DNA from: Roseovarius nitratireducens
Lineage (GTDB): Bacteria; Pseudomonadota; Alphaproteobacteria; Rhodobacterales; Rhodobacteraceae
DNA length: 64,000 nt
Direction: 5' to 3'
NCBI RefSeq assembly: GCF_002925845.1
Contig: NZ_PDNI01000065.1
Span: forward strand, 1-64,000
Part shown: positions 1 through 9,412 of the stretch, piece by piece
Layout: each line of letters opens with the position of its first letter
How positions within the stretch are numbered: the first letter of the stretch is position 1
The notes under the pieces: model-generated
Told to the model about the DNA's origin: nothing
The model's database searches: none
Seen by the model: only the letters and a program-made list of their open reading frames with translations
Made by a program: the position numbers and the translations under genes

Positions 1-332
1 AGTTGCTTCCAGAAGCCCTCGCGGATGTCGCGGTCAGCTTTTTCGAATTCCGGTTTCTCGATCATGCCGCTACGATCGCGGTCATAATTCATGAAGACAC
101 CTGCATTGAACTCGGCTTCGGTGAGCACGCCGTCATTATCTTGATCCCATTTGCTGAACGTGCCGTCCTGCTCACCCTGGGCCAGGCGCCAGCCTTCAAC
201 GTACTCATCTTGCGAAAGCAAGCCATCGCCGTCGGTATCCCAATTGCTCATTCCCTGTGCCAGCGCAGGCCCGGCGGCCAACGCCGCAAGGACGGCACCA
301 AGTCCGGCAATCTCCTTGAGGTCGATACGCAT
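1..332 (-). CDS. EF-hand calcium-binding protein (C-terminus off the window)
   Basis: The reading frame starts at 332 and runs off the left edge, so the C-terminus is missing. Residues 1-25 look like a signal peptide ending ALA, so export to the periplasm is expected. Three EF-hand loops are visible: residues 32-43 (DTDGDGLLSQDE), 63-74 (DQDNDGVLTEAE) and 84-95 (DRDRSGMIEKPE), each with acidic residues at the calcium-coordinating positions. A GGAG ribosome-binding site lies 7 bases before the ATG. The family is usually annotated only as EF-hand protein. Calcium binding is well supported; the cellular role is unknown. Confidence 0.85.
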   Translation of the reverse strand, partial: MRIDLKEIAGLGAVLAALAAGPALAQGMSNWDTDGDGLLSQDEYVEGWRLAQGEQDGTFSKWDQDNDGVLTEAEFNAGVFMNYDRDRSGMIEKPEFEKADRDIREGFWKQ

Positions 333-554
333 GTTATTTCTCCTTTGGTTTGGTTCGCGGCGCTATGCCACTAGTCGATTCAACGGAGATCACTGGATGT
401 CGTTCCAATTTCTTCTGCAAAAGCGTCTAACTCCGGCTGCCGCCATGCGACTATTCTGCAATTTTGATCTGCATCGGCACACAAGGCGCGACTTCAGCGC
501 TTGAGACGCTTTCGGGACCATGCCCTAGCACCATCTGTTACTGCGCAACTTCGA

Positions 555-862
555 ATGGAGCGCGATATCCTGTCAAAGGCTTCGGCCTGGTTTGCGCGGG
601 ACGAGCTCGGCTCGTCGAGGTCTTCGAGTTCATGACCGCGAACCAGGCCGTTTTCCCCATACAGATGATGGCGAGGGTCATGGGCGAATCCCGCAGCGGG
701 TTCCATGCGTGGGCCAGGCGACCACCATCGGCACGCGCTGTTTCCGATAGCGGCCTGTCCGAACGGATCGGCAAGATCCATTTCGCGTCAAAGGAGACCT
801 ATTGCGCGCGCCGCATCCATGCCGAGCTGGCTGACGAGGGAGTGCTGGCAGGTCCGGAATAG
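555..862 (+). mobile_element. Truncated IS3-family element (orfA tail plus orfB head)
   Basis: Two overlapping frames match the orfA/orfB junction of IS3-type elements. A frame from 555 gives a typical OrfA C-terminus (DILSKASAWFAR) and stops at 635. A second frame starts at the ATG at 632, overlapping as expected for programmed frameshifting, and reads MTANQAVFPIQMMARVMG, the usual OrfB N-terminus. Similarity fades after the motif HAELADEGV near 845 and the frame stops at 862. The DDE catalytic domain and both terminal inverted repeats are absent, so this is a dead remnant. Confidence 0.75.
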
Positions 863-889
863 ACCAAACCGGTTCCGGTTTTCTGTTCC

Positions 890-997
890 TTGAGTTTTCC
901 GCTCGGCCAAATAGGCATCCGTGAGCGCCAGGAGATCGGCGACTCCCCAAACCCGATCGGTGATCCCGATCTCCATCGGATGCGTCACCAGCTCCAC
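890..997 (-). pseudogene. Possible second transposase fragment (C-terminal piece)
   Basis: The minus strand encodes HPMEIGITDRVWGVADLLAL, which resembles the C-terminal tail of IS1-like transposases as I remember them. It abuts the truncated IS3 piece, and no full transposase frame exists. A nested insertion that cut the IS3 element would explain the abrupt end of orfB. This is a weak call from one short motif. Confidence 0.3.
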
Positions 998-1042
998 AGT
1001 CAGAACTTCTCCCGTTCGGCACCCTCACGGATACAGTTATAA

Positions 1043-1280
1043 ATGTCCGCGCCCTTCCTTGTCCGCGCCAATGATGCCGCCCGGATGCTGGGAATCAGCC
1101 GCAGCACGCTCTACGCGCGCGTGCAGGCGGGGGTACCCTGAGCCGATAAAGCGGGAGGGCTGCACTGTCTGGCACCTTCGCGACCTGGAAAACTTTGTCG
1201 ATCAACTGGCGGACCAAGTGGCGGACCAGGACGAATGCGAGAATGGAAAATACCGCGAAAACATAATGGTTACGGGTTAA
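1043..1280 (+). pseudogene. Frameshifted AlpA-like/excisionase-type DNA-binding protein
   Basis: The ATG at 1043 opens a helix-turn-helix typical of AlpA and Xis proteins (AARMLGISRSTLYARVQAG) but hits a stop near 1140. The expected remainder (PEPIKREGCTVWHLRDLENF) continues in another frame to the stop at 1280. A one-base indel at about 1130-1140 therefore inactivates the gene. It ends 4 bases from the 3' end of tRNA-Leu, the usual position of integrative-element regulatory genes. Together with the transposase debris it suggests the relic of an island that used this tRNA. Confidence 0.65.
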
Positions 1281-1283
1281 TAA

Positions 1284-1369
1284 TGGTGCGGGCGGCCGGA
1301 CTTGAACCGGCACGGCCTTTCGGCCCAGGCATTTTAAGTGCCATGCGTCTACCATTCCGCCACGCCCGC
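1284..1369 (-). tRNA. tRNA-Leu (anticodon UAA)
   Basis: The minus strand folds as a class II tRNA with acceptor stem GCGGGCG/CGCCCGC, a long variable arm (TGGGCCGAAAGGCCG region), T-arm GGTTCAAGTCC and encoded CCA at 1284-1286. The anticodon loop CTTAAAA places TAA as anticodon. Its 3' end faces the degraded mobile-element genes at 555-1280. Confidence 0.95.
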
Positions 1370-1435
1370 ACGAGGCCCCGCTGTCCTAGCGTCTGCGGGC
1401 GGCGAGGAAAACGCATTTCTTGAGACGGGGAACGC

Positions 1436-1987
1436 TCAGATATCCTCTTCGGCCCGTTCCAGCACCGGCAAGAGGTGCCGCTCGGTCAACCACGGGTTGA
1501 GATCGAGCGCACGGCGCAACACCAGCGCCGCCTCGCCCGGACGCTCCAGAGCCATGAGCGTCATGGCATGGCCGGTGAGCGCACCAAGGTGCCGCGGCGA
1601 GAGCGACACCGCGCGTTCGAGATCGGGCAGCGCCGCAGCATAATCCTGCCGGATGAAATTGACAAAGGCGCGCTGGTTGTAGCCCTCGGCATAGTCCGGG
1701 CAATAGTCGATGAGCGCGTCGAACGCCGCAACCGCCCCTTCGAAATCGTAAGACGCGCGGCGGGTCATCCCCTCGTCGAGCAATTCCTGCGCGTGGGCAT
1801 CGGGCGCGTCGGACCAGAGATCCCACATCTCGATGGACAGCAGCCGTGCATCCTGCTCGCTTTCTGCGTCCTGCACGCGGTCAAAAAGCGTGTCGAGCGC
1901 CGCGCCGTGATCGGGCGGGGCAGGACAGGCGAGCGCGCCCACAGGTGCGAGCAGGCACAAGAGCGGGAGGGCGACAACACGTAGCAT
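1436..1987 (-). CDS. Secreted tetratricopeptide-repeat protein
   Basis: This 183-residue protein begins with a signal peptide (MLRVVALPLLCLLAPVGALA). From about residue 70 it shows TPR-like helical pairs (YDFEGAVAAFDALIDYCPDYAEGYNQRAFVNF, DYAAALPDLERAVSLSP, RPGEAALVLRRALDLNP). TPR proteins of this kind act as periplasmic scaffolds. The gene stands alone between tRNA-Leu and the put locus, with no operon partner to suggest a specific function. Confidence 0.8.
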   Translation of the reverse strand: MLRVVALPLLCLLAPVGALACPAPPDHGAALDTLFDRVQDAESEQDARLLSIEMWDLWSDAPDAHAQELLDEGMTRRASYDFEGAVAAFDALIDYCPDYAEGYNQRAFVNFIRQDYAAALPDLERAVSLSPRHLGALTGHAMTLMALERPGEAALVLRRALDLNPWLTERHLLPVLERAEEDI

Positions 1988-2018
1988 GGTTATTATGATG
2001 GCATGCAGCCGCGCAAAA

Positions 2019-2498
2019 TCAAATCACATCGCCGAGCACGGTCTCCTTGACCGCCTGCATCGCCACGTAGGTCGAGGTGCTGGCCACGTGCGGCAGGGTC
2101 GATATCGCCTCGGCCAGGACGCGGCGATACTCGGTCATGTCCTGCGTGCGCACCTTGAGCAAGTAGTCGAAACTGCCCGCGATGAGATGCGCCTGCTCGA
2201 TCTCGGGGATTTTCGCCACCGCCGCGTTGAACGCAGCCAGCGCGCTCTCGCGGGTGTTGTCGAGCCGCACCTCGACGAAACTCACATGATCGAGCCCCAG
2301 GCGGATCGGGTCAAAGAAGGCACGGTAGCCGGTGATGACACCGGCCTTTTCCAGCCGCCGAAGCCGCGCCTGCGTGGGCGATTTCGACAGCCCGATCTCG
2401 CGCGCGAGATCGGTGACGCTGATGCGCCCGTCCGCGGCCAGCACCCGCAGAATCGCCCGGTCGAACCTGTCGAGATCGGAATGGTCATTCTGGCTCAT
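2019..2498 (-). CDS. putR: Lrp/AsnC-family regulator, probable proline-responsive activator of putA
   Basis: This 159-residue protein has the Lrp architecture: an N-terminal helix-turn-helix (DRFDRAILRVLAADGRISVTDLAREIGLSKSPTQARLRRLEKAGVI) followed by a RAM effector-binding domain. The start at 2498 (MSQNDHSDL) is preferred over upstream in-frame codons because it fits the family length and has a GGGGA element upstream. It is transcribed divergently from putA with about 100 bases between them, the arrangement of PutR in other alphaproteobacteria, where it activates putA in response to proline. The function is inferred from family and position. Confidence 0.88.
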   Translation of the reverse strand: MSQNDHSDLDRFDRAILRVLAADGRISVTDLAREIGLSKSPTQARLRRLEKAGVITGYRAFFDPIRLGLDHVSFVEVRLDNTRESALAAFNAAVAKIPEIEQAHLIAGSFDYLLKVRTQDMTEYRRVLAEAISTLPHVASTSTYVAMQAVKETVLGDVI

Positions 2499-2602
2499 GA
2501 TTATCCCCGTGAAAGACCGGATCGATCTGTCAAACCACATCAAACAGGAAAAGTCACCCCTGAACAGGTGTTAACATGGTTTGGCAATTCAAGGGGGATC
2601 CC
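2499..2602. promoter_or_regulatory. putR-putA divergent control region
   Basis: The 104-base intergenic region must hold both promoters. A dyad CCTGAACAGG lies at 2559-2568, inside a looser 16-base dyad (2555-2570), just upstream of putA. It is a reasonable candidate operator for the divergent Lrp-type regulator, but no consensus was tested. Confidence 0.45.
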
Positions 2603-5600
2603 ATGCCTTACGACACCGACATGCGCCGCGCCATCGAGCTTGAGACCTATGCCGATGAGCGCGTCGTTCTCGACCGGCTGACCGCCATGGCGGCGCTCTC
2701 GGAGGAGGATCGCGCCCGCATCACGGCGCGGGGTGCCGATCTCGTGCGCGCCATCCGCGGACAGGCGAGCCCGGGGCTGATGGAGGTATTCCTCGCCGAA
2801 TACGGCCTTTCGACCGAAGAGGGCATCGCGCTCATGTGCCTGGCCGAGGCGCTGTTGCGCGTGCCCGACGCCGAGACCATCGACGCGCTGATCGAGGACA
2901 AGATCGCACCGTCGGACTGGGGCCGGCACATGGGCCATTCCACCTCGCCGCTGGTCAACGCCTCGACCTGGGCCTTGATGCTCACCGGCCGCGTGCTCAA
3001 GGACGAGGCGCCGGGCCTCGTGGGCACGCTGCGCGGCGCGGTCAAGCGGCTGGGCGAGCCGGTGATCCGCACCGCCGTGGGCCGCGCCATGCGCGAGATG
3101 GGCCGTCAGTTCGTGCTGGGCGAAACCATCCAGAGCGCGATGGACCGCGCGGCGGGGATGGAGAAAAAGGGCTACAGCTATTCCTACGACATGCTGGGCG
3201 AGGCCGCGCGTACCGAGGCCGACGCCACCGGCTACCACCTGAGCTATTCCCGCGCGATCACCGCCATCGCGAATGCCTGCAAGAATGCGGACGTTCGCGA
3301 CAATCCCGGCATTTCGGTCAAGCTCTCGGCGCTGCACCCGCGCTACGAGGTGGCGCAGCGCGAGACGGTGATGGACGTGCTCGTGCCACGCCTCCGCTCG
3401 CTCGCGCTGTTGGCGAAATCGGCGCGGATGGGGCTCAACATCGACGCCGAGGAGGCCGACCGCCTGTCGCTTTCGCTCGACGTGATCGAGGCGGTCCTCA
3501 GCGAGCCCGCGCTCGCCGGATGGGACGGCTTCGGCGTGGTGGTGCAGGCCTATGGCCAGCGCGCGGGCCAGGTGCTCGATTTCCTCTACGACCTCGCGAC
3601 GCGGCTCGACCGCCGGATCATGGTGCGGCTGGTCAAGGGCGCCTACTGGGATACCGAGATCAAGCGCGCCCAGGTGGCGGGCGTCGACGGCTTCCCCGTC
3701 TTTACCTCCAAGCCCGCGACCGACATCAGCTATATAGCCAACGCGCGCAAACTGCTCGCGATGACCGACCGCATCTACCCGCAATTCGCCACACATAACG
3801 CCCACACGGCGGCGGCGATCCTCGACATGGCCACCGACAAGGGCACGTTCGAGTTCCAGCGCCTGCACGGCATGGGCGAGGCGCTGCACGACATCATCCT
3901 GAAATCCGAGGGCACCCGCTGCCGCATCTACGCCCCCGTCGGCGCGCATCGCGACCTGCTGGCCTATCTGGTGCGCCGCCTGCTGGAGAACGGCGCGAAT
4001 TCCAGCTTCGTCAACCAGATCGTGGACGAGAGCGTGCCCCCCGAGGAGGTCGCGCGCGACCCGTTCGAGGCGGTCAACGACCCCGTGCCGCACCTGCCCA
4101 CCGGCCCCGAGCTGTTCCTGCCCGAGCGGCCCAATTCGCGCGGGTTCGATCTGCGCCACCAGCCAACGCTGGACGCTATCGAGGCGGCGCGCGCGCCCTT
4201 TGCCACCCAGGCCTGGCAGGCCGGGCCGATCCTTGCAGGCAAGGCCGATCCCCAACCGCCCGAGAAGGTCGAGAACCCCGCCGACCCGGCGGATGCCCCC
4301 GGCACCGCGGCATGGGCCAGCCCCGGGGATGTCGAAACCGCGCTTGCCGCCGCCGCACCGTGGGATGCGTCTGCCTCCGAACGCGGGGTGATCCTGAACA
4401 AGGTGGCCGATCTCTACGAGGAGAACCACGGCGAGATATTCGCCATCCTGCACCGCGAGGCCGGCAAATCCATCCCCGACGGGGTGGCCGAACTGCGCGA
4501 GGCGGTGGATTTCCTGCGCTATTACGCGGCGAATGCCCCCGAGGGCACGCCCGTCGGCACCTTCACCTGCATCTCGCCCTGGAACTTCCCGCTCGCCATC
4601 TTCACCGGGCAGATCGCGGCGGCGCTGGCGGCGGGCAACGCGGTGCTGTCCAAACCCGCCGAGCAGACCCCGCTCATCGCGCATCTGGGCGTGAGCCTGA
4701 TGCACCGCGCGGGCGTGCCGAAAACGGTGCTGCAGCTTCTGCCCGGCGCGGGCGAGGTGGGCGCGATGCTCACATCCGATCCCCGCGTGGGCGGCGTGGC
4801 CTTCACCGGCTCCACCGACACGGCGATGAAAATCCGCAAGACCATGGCCGACAACCTGCGCCCCGGCGCGCCGCTCATCGCCGAAACCGGCGGGCTCAAC
4901 GCCATGATCGTGGACAGCACCGCGCTGCCAGAACAGGCGGTGCAGGCGATCATGGAATCGGCCTTTCAATCCGCCGGACAACGCTGCTCGGCGCTGCGCT
5001 GTCTCTACGTGCAGGAGGATATCGCCGAAAGCTTCACCGAGATGCTGACCGGCGCGATGGATGCGCTCGTGGTCGGCAACCCGTGGAATCTCAGCACCGA
5101 TTGCGGCCCGGTGATCGACGAGGAGGCGCGCGCGGGCATCGCCGAGCATATCCAGCAGGCGCGCGCCGAGGGCCGCCTGATGCACGAACTGAAGACGCCC
5201 AACGCCGGCACCTATATCGCGCCGACATTGATCCGCGTGAACGGCATCGCCGATATGGAGCGCGAGATATTCGGCCCCGTGCTGCACCTCGCCACCTACA
5301 AGGCGCGCGATCTCGACCGGGTGATCGGGGCGATCAACGCCACCGGCTACGGGCTGACCTTTGGCCTCATGACCCGGATCGACGACCGCGTGCAGCACGT
5401 CACCGAAGCCGTGCACGCAGGCAACATCTACGTCAACCGCAACCAGATCGGCGCCATCGTGGGAAGCCAGCCATTCGGCGGCGAGGGCATGTCCGGCACC
5501 GGACCCAAGGCCGGCGGGCCGCATTATCTCGCGCGCTTTTCGGCCAACCCCGCCTCGCAACGGGCTGAGAAATGGGACGCGGCGATGCCGGTGGCATCGG

Positions 5601-6034
5601 TGCAAGAGGCGCTCGACCGCGCCAACGCCGCGCCGCACGGCCCGCGCGAGGCGCTCGTTCTGCCGGGGCCCACGGGTGAATCGAACCGGCTCACCACCCA
5701 TCTGCGCGCAGCGCTTCTGTGTCTCGGGCCGGGCAAGGAGGCGGCGAAGGCGCAGAAACAAGCGGTGGAGGCGCTCGGCGGCGTCGCGGTTGCGGCCACG
5801 GGCCGGGTGGATCCCGAAACGCTCGTCACGCTCGGCGGGATGTCCGGCGCACTCTGGTGGGGCAACGACGCAGACGCCCGCGCCTACGCGGACGCGCTTG
5901 CGCGCCGCGCGGGGCCGATCCTGCCGCTTGTCACAGGCATGCCCGACCTGGGCCACGCCCTGCTCGAGCGGCATGTCTGCGTCGACACCACCGCGGCGGG
6001 CGGCAACGCGGCGCTTCTGGGCGGCATGTCCTGA
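2603..6034 (+). CDS. putA: Bifunctional proline dehydrogenase / L-glutamate-gamma-semialdehyde dehydrogenase
   Basis: This 1143-residue PutA oxidises proline to P5C with FAD and then to glutamate with NAD+. The N-terminal half carries the proline dehydrogenase barrel (motifs GFGVVVQAYGQRAG and RLVKGAYWDTEIKRAQ). The aldehyde dehydrogenase half has the catalytic cysteine at residue 795 (SAGQRCSALR) and the general-base region ETGGLNAMI. The start at 2603 follows AAGGGGG. There is no N-terminal ribbon-helix-helix domain, so this PutA is probably not autoregulatory, in keeping with control by the divergent Lrp-type gene. Confidence 0.97.
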   Translation: MPYDTDMRRAIELETYADERVVLDRLTAMAALSEEDRARITARGADLVRAIRGQASPGLMEVFLAEYGLSTEEGIALMCLAEALLRVPDAETIDALIEDKIAPSDWGRHMGHSTSPLVNASTWALMLTGRVLKDEAPGLVGTLRGAVKRLGEPVIRTAVGRAMREMGRQFVLGETIQSAMDRAAGMEKKGYSYSYDMLGEAARTEADATGYHLSYSRAITAIANACKNADVRDNPGISVKLSALHPRYEVAQRETVMDVLVPRLRSLALLAKSARMGLNIDAEEADRLSLSLDVIEAVLSEPALAGWDGFGVVVQAYGQRAGQVLDFLYDLATRLDRRIMVRLVKGAYWDTEIKRAQVAGVDGFPVFTSKPATDISYIANARKLLAMTDRIYPQFATHNAHTAAAILDMATDKGTFEFQRLHGMGEALHDIILKSEGTRCRIYAPVGAHRDLLAYLVRRLLENGANSSFVNQIVDESVPPEEVARDPFEAVNDPVPHLPTGPELFLPERPNSRGFDLRHQPTLDAIEAARAPFATQAWQAGPILAGKADPQPPEKVENPADPADAPGTAAWASPGDVETALAAAAPWDASASERGVILNKVADLYEENHGEIFAILHREAGKSIPDGVAELREAVDFLRYYAANAPEGTPVGTFTCISPWNFPLAIFTGQIAAALAAGNAVLSKPAEQTPLIAHLGVSLMHRAGVPKTVLQLLPGAGEVGAMLTSDPRVGGVAFTGSTDTAMKIRKTMADNLRPGAPLIAETGGLNAMIVDSTALPEQAVQAIMESAFQSAGQRCSALRCLYVQEDIAESFTEMLTGAMDALVVGNPWNLSTDCGPVIDEEARAGIAEHIQQARAEGRLMHELKTPNAGTYIAPTLIRVNGIADMEREIFGPVLHLATYKARDLDRVIGAINATGYGLTFGLMTRIDDRVQHVTEAVHAGNIYVNRNQIGAIVGSQPFGGEGMSGTGPKAGGPHYLARFSANPASQRAEKWDAAMPVASVQEALDRANAAPHGPREALVLPGPTGESNRLTTHLRAALLCLGPGKEAAKAQKQAVEALGGVAVAATGRVDPETLVTLGGMSGALWWGNDADARAYADALARRAGPILPLVTGMPDLGHALLERHVCVDTTAAGGNAALLGGMS

Positions 6035-6051
6035 CGGCAGGGCTGGGCCCC

Positions 6052-6097
6052 GAAATCTTCAAAAGATTTCGAACCGCTTTCTTTTCAAGAAAGCGGT
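6052..6097 (+). terminator. Twin hairpins after putA
   Basis: Two perfect stem-loops follow the putA stop. The first is GAAATCTT/AAGATTTC (6052-6070). The second is an 11-bp stem, ACCGCTTTCTT/AAGAAAGCGGT, with a TTC loop (6073-6097). The T-rich arms fit transcription termination of putA, although no long T tract follows. Confidence 0.6.
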
Positions 6098-6140
6098 GCC
6101 CCTGCTTTCCCAGCCGGGCAAAGCGCGCTAGCTTTCGCCC

Positions 6141-6887
6141 ATGTTCCCGATCCGCGATCACAACCCGTCGGGGTCGACCCCTTATGTCACCTGGGCGCTC
6201 ATCGCGCTCAACGTGGTTGTGTTCCTGAGCTACTGGCAGCTCTTCTCGGACGAGCGCGCGCTCAGGCTGTTCTTTCGCGACTGGGCGATGATCCCCGCGC
6301 TGGTCACGGCACGGGGAGAGTATGCGGGGCTGTTCACCTCGATGTTCCTGCACGGCGGGCTGATTCATCTCGCGGGCAACATGCTGTTCCTGTGGATATT
6401 CGGCGACAATCTCGAGGACCGGATGGGCCACCTGCCCTTCCTCGCCTTCTACCTCGCCTCGGGGCTGGCGGCGGGGGCCACGCAGGTAATGGGCGCACCG
6501 GGCTCGATGGTGCCGACGGTGGGCGCATCTGGGGCGATCGCGGGGGTTATGGGGGGCTACATGCTGCTGTTTCCGCGCGCGCGGGTCGATATCCTGATCA
6601 TCATCATCTTCTTCGTGCGGATCATCACGATCCCGGCGGCGCTGGTGCTGCTGCTGTGGTTCGCCATCCAGGTGGTCGCGGGGCTGGGCAGCGATCCGGA
6701 CATGGGCGGCGTGGCCTACTGGGCCCATGCCGGCGGCTTCGTCGCTGGTATAATCCTGACACTGCCGGTGTTCCTGCGGCTGGGCGGGCCGCGGTTCTGG
6801 GCGCTCCATGACGGGGTGCCGCCCAACCCCGGGACACGCTACCGCTTTCGCCGCACGCCCATACCGCGCGTCGGGAGACGCCGATGA
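6141..6887 (+). CDS. Rhomboid-family intramembrane serine protease
   Basis: This 248-residue polytopic membrane protein has the rhomboid fold. The nucleophile is Ser130 in GASGAIAG and the catalytic histidine is His196 in AHAGGFVAG. The early segment HGGLIHLAGNMLFLWIFGDN is the conserved second helix with its asparagine. Rhomboids cleave transmembrane helices of substrate proteins within the inner membrane; the substrate here is unknown. The stop overlaps the next gene by 4 bases, so the two are probably cotranscribed. Confidence 0.93.
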   Translation: MFPIRDHNPSGSTPYVTWALIALNVVVFLSYWQLFSDERALRLFFRDWAMIPALVTARGEYAGLFTSMFLHGGLIHLAGNMLFLWIFGDNLEDRMGHLPFLAFYLASGLAAGATQVMGAPGSMVPTVGASGAIAGVMGGYMLLFPRARVDILIIIIFFVRIITIPAALVLLLWFAIQVVAGLGSDPDMGGVAYWAHAGGFVAGIILTLPVFLRLGGPRFWALHDGVPPNPGTRYRFRRTPIPRVGRRR

Positions 6888-7255
6888 CCGCCCCGCTCAA
6901 GGCCACCTGCCATTGCGGCGCGGTCGAGTTGCGCCTGCGCCCGGTCGACCCCAATCTCGGCGATGCGCATCGCTGCGACTGCAGCTTCTGCCGACGGCGC
7001 GGCCCGGCCACGATCAGCGTCGCCTTGGGCGATCTGGAGATCGTGAAGGGCGCAGCCGCGCTGACGCTCTACCAATGGGGCACCGGCACGGCGCAGCACT
7101 GGTTCTGCAGCCGCTGCGGCATCTACACCCATCACCGGCGCCGGTCCAACCCGAACGAATACGGCGTCAATCTCGGCGCGATCGAGGGGGTGAACCCGCG
7201 CGATTTCGACCCCATCCCGTGGGAGGACGGCGTCAACCACCCCTCTGACCGCTGA
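6884..7255 (+). CDS. GFA/CENP-V-fold zinc protein
   Basis: This 123-residue protein has the GFA cysteine pattern: CHCG at 9-12, CDCSFC at 31-36, and CSRCG at 75-79. These residues bind structural and catalytic zinc in glutathione-dependent formaldehyde-activating enzyme and its relatives. Most family members have no proven reaction, and the formaldehyde role should not be assumed here. It overlaps the rhomboid gene by ATGA, so translation is probably coupled. Confidence 0.85.
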   Translation: MTAPLKATCHCGAVELRLRPVDPNLGDAHRCDCSFCRRRGPATISVALGDLEIVKGAAALTLYQWGTGTAQHWFCSRCGIYTHHRRRSNPNEYGVNLGAIEGVNPRDFDPIPWEDGVNHPSDR

Positions 7256-7282
7256 TCCTTATCCCCGCTCTGACACCTTGCC

Positions 7283-9412
7283 TCAGCCGCGCGCCGCGCG
7301 GATGAGATCGAGGATATCGCGCGCCGCGTCGGGGATGTTGGTGCCGGGCCCAAAGATCGCCTTGACCCCCGCCTTTTGCAGGAACTCGTAATCCTGCTGC
7401 GGGATGACCCCGCCGCAGATCACGATGATGTCGCCCGCGTCGCGCGCGCGCAGCGCCTCGATCAGCTTGGGCGCCAGCGTCTTGTGCCCCGCTGCCTGGC
7501 TAGAGATTCCGACCACATGCACATCGTTGTCGATGGCATCCTGCGCCGCCTCCTCCGGCGTCTGGAAGAGCGGCCCCACATCCACGTCAAAGCCGATATC
7601 GGCAAACGCCGTGGCGATCACCTTGGCTCCGCGGTCGTGCCCGTCCTGTCCCATCTTGACCACCAGCATGCGCGGTCGCCGGCCCTCGTCCTCGGCGAAT
7701 TTCTCGACATCGCGCTGGATCGCGGCGAACCCCGCATCGCCCTCGTAGGCCGCGCCATAGACGCCCGCGAGCGTCCGTACCTCGGCGCGGTGCCGACCGA
7801 ATTCCTTTTCCAGTGCCATGCTGATTTCCCCCACAGTGGCGCGTGCGCGCGCGGCCTCGACCGCCGCATCCAACAGGTTGCCGCCCTCGACCGCGCGGCG
7901 AGTGAGCTCATCGAGTGCAGCATCACAGGCCGCCTGGTCGCGGCTGGCGCGGATGCGCTCCAGCGCCTTGATCTGGCTGTCACGCACCTTGACGTTGTCG
8001 ACATCGAGAATGTCGATCGGGTCTTCTTTCTCCTTGCGATACTTGTTCACGCCGACGATCACCTCGTCGCCCCGATCGATCATCGCCTGCCTTGTTGCCG
8101 CCGTCTCCTCGATGCGCAGCTTGGGCATGCCGCTCTCGACCGCGCGGGTCATGCCGCCCATCTCCTCGACCTCCTCGATCAGCTCCCACGCCTTTTCGGC
8201 CAGGTCATGTGTCAGCTTCTCGACGTAGTAAGAGCCCGCCAGCGGGTCGACCACGTTGGTCACGCCGGTCTCTTCCTGCAGGATCAACTGCGTATTGCGC
8301 GCGATCCGGGCGCTGAAATCCGTGGGCAGCGCGATCGCCTCGTCAAGCGCGTTGGTGTGCAACGACTGCGTGCCGCCCAGAACCGCGCTCATCGCCTCAT
8401 AGGCGGTGCGGATCACGTTGTTGTACGGGTCCTGCTCCTGCAGGCTGACACCGGAGGTCTGGCAATGGGTACGCAGCACCTTGGATTTCTCGGATTTCGC
8501 GCCGAATTCCGTCATGATCCGGTGCCACAGCAGCCGCGCGGCGCGTAGCTTGGCCGCCTCCATGAAGAAATTCATGCCGATGGCAAAGAAGAACGACAAC
8601 CGCGGCGCGAAGCGGTCTACATCCATCCCCGCCTCAATCGCCGCCTTCACGTATTCGCGTCCATCGGCCAGCGTATAGGCCAGCTCCTGCACGAGGTTCG
8701 CGCCCGCCTCCTGCATGTGGTAGCCCGAGATCGAGATCGAGTTGAATCGCGGCATGTGCTCGGCGGTGTAGCCGATGATATCCGACACGATCCGCATCGA
8801 CGGTGCGGGCGGGTAGATATAGGTGTTGCGCACCATGAATTCCTTTAGAATGTCGTTCTGAATGGTGCCCGAGAGTAGCGCCTTGTCGTGCCCCTGCTCC
8901 TCGCCCGCGACGATGAAACTGGCCAGCACCGGGATCACCGCGCCGTTCATGGTCATGGACACGCTAACCTTGTCGAGCGGGATGCCATCGAACAGGATCT
9001 TCATGTCCTCGACCGAGTCGATGGCCACGCCCGCCTTGCCCACATCGCCCTCGACACGCGGATGATCGCTGTCATAGCCGCGATGGGTGGCGAGATCGAA
9101 GGCGACCGAAACCCCCTGTTGCCCGGCGGCCAGGTTGCGCCGGTAGAAGGCATTCGATTCCTCTGCCGTGGAAAACCCGGCATATTGCCGGATCGTCCAG
9201 GGGCGGCCGGCATACATCGTCGCCTTGACGCCGCGGGTAAAGGGCGCCTGCCCGGGGATGCTGCCCATGTGCGGCAGCCCCTCGACATCCTCCTCGGTGT
9301 AGAGCGGTTCGACCGCGATCCCCTCGAGCGTCTGCCATGTCAGGTCGTCAAGCGGGCGGCCCTTCAGTTCCGCCTCGGCCAGTTCACGCCAGGTGTCTTT
9401 CTTCGATGCCAT
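7283..9412 (-). CDS. mcmA: Methylmalonyl-CoA mutase
   Basis: The 709-residue enzyme converts methylmalonyl-CoA to succinyl-CoA with adenosylcobalamin, the last step of propionyl-CoA assimilation. It is the single-chain homodimer type: an N-terminal substrate barrel ([21 protein letters not shown]) and a C-terminal B12-binding domain with DGHDRG, whose His592 is the lower cobalt ligand. The start codon lies inside the end of the upstream sulfotransferase-like frame (29-base overlap). pccA and pccB lie further upstream on the same strand. No epimerase or MeaB chaperone gene is seen in the window. Confidence 0.97.
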   Translation of the reverse strand: MASKKDTWRELAEAELKGRPLDDLTWQTLEGIAVEPLYTEEDVEGLPHMGSIPGQAPFTRGVKATMYAGRPWTIRQYAGFSTAEESNAFYRRNLAAGQQGVSVAFDLATHRGYDSDHPRVEGDVGKAGVAIDSVEDMKILFDGIPLDKVSVSMTMNGAVIPVLASFIVAGEEQGHDKALLSGTIQNDILKEFMVRNTYIYPPAPSMRIVSDIIGYTAEHMPRFNSISISGYHMQEAGANLVQELAYTLADGREYVKAAIEAGMDVDRFAPRLSFFFAIGMNFFMEAAKLRAARLLWHRIMTEFGAKSEKSKVLRTHCQTSGVSLQEQDPYNNVIRTAYEAMSAVLGGTQSLHTNALDEAIALPTDFSARIARNTQLILQEETGVTNVVDPLAGSYYVEKLTHDLAEKAWELIEEVEEMGGMTRAVESGMPKLRIEETAATRQAMIDRGDEVIVGVNKYRKEKEDPIDILDVDNVKVRDSQIKALERIRASRDQAACDAALDELTRRAVEGGNLLDAAVEAARARATVGEISMALEKEFGRHRAEVRTLAGVYGAAYEGDAGFAAIQRDVEKFAEDEGRRPRMLVVKMGQDGHDRGAKVIATAFADIGFDVDVGPLFQTPEEAAQDAIDNDVHVVGISSQAAGHKTLAPKLIEALRARDAGDIIVICGGVIPQQDYEFLQKAGVKAIFGPGTNIPDAARDILDLIRAARG

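Noticed and set aside
2540-5974. Minus-strand open frame of 1144 codons
   Set aside because: It is antisense to putA. It is Arg/His/Gly/Ala-rich with no domain, as expected from GC-rich codon bias.
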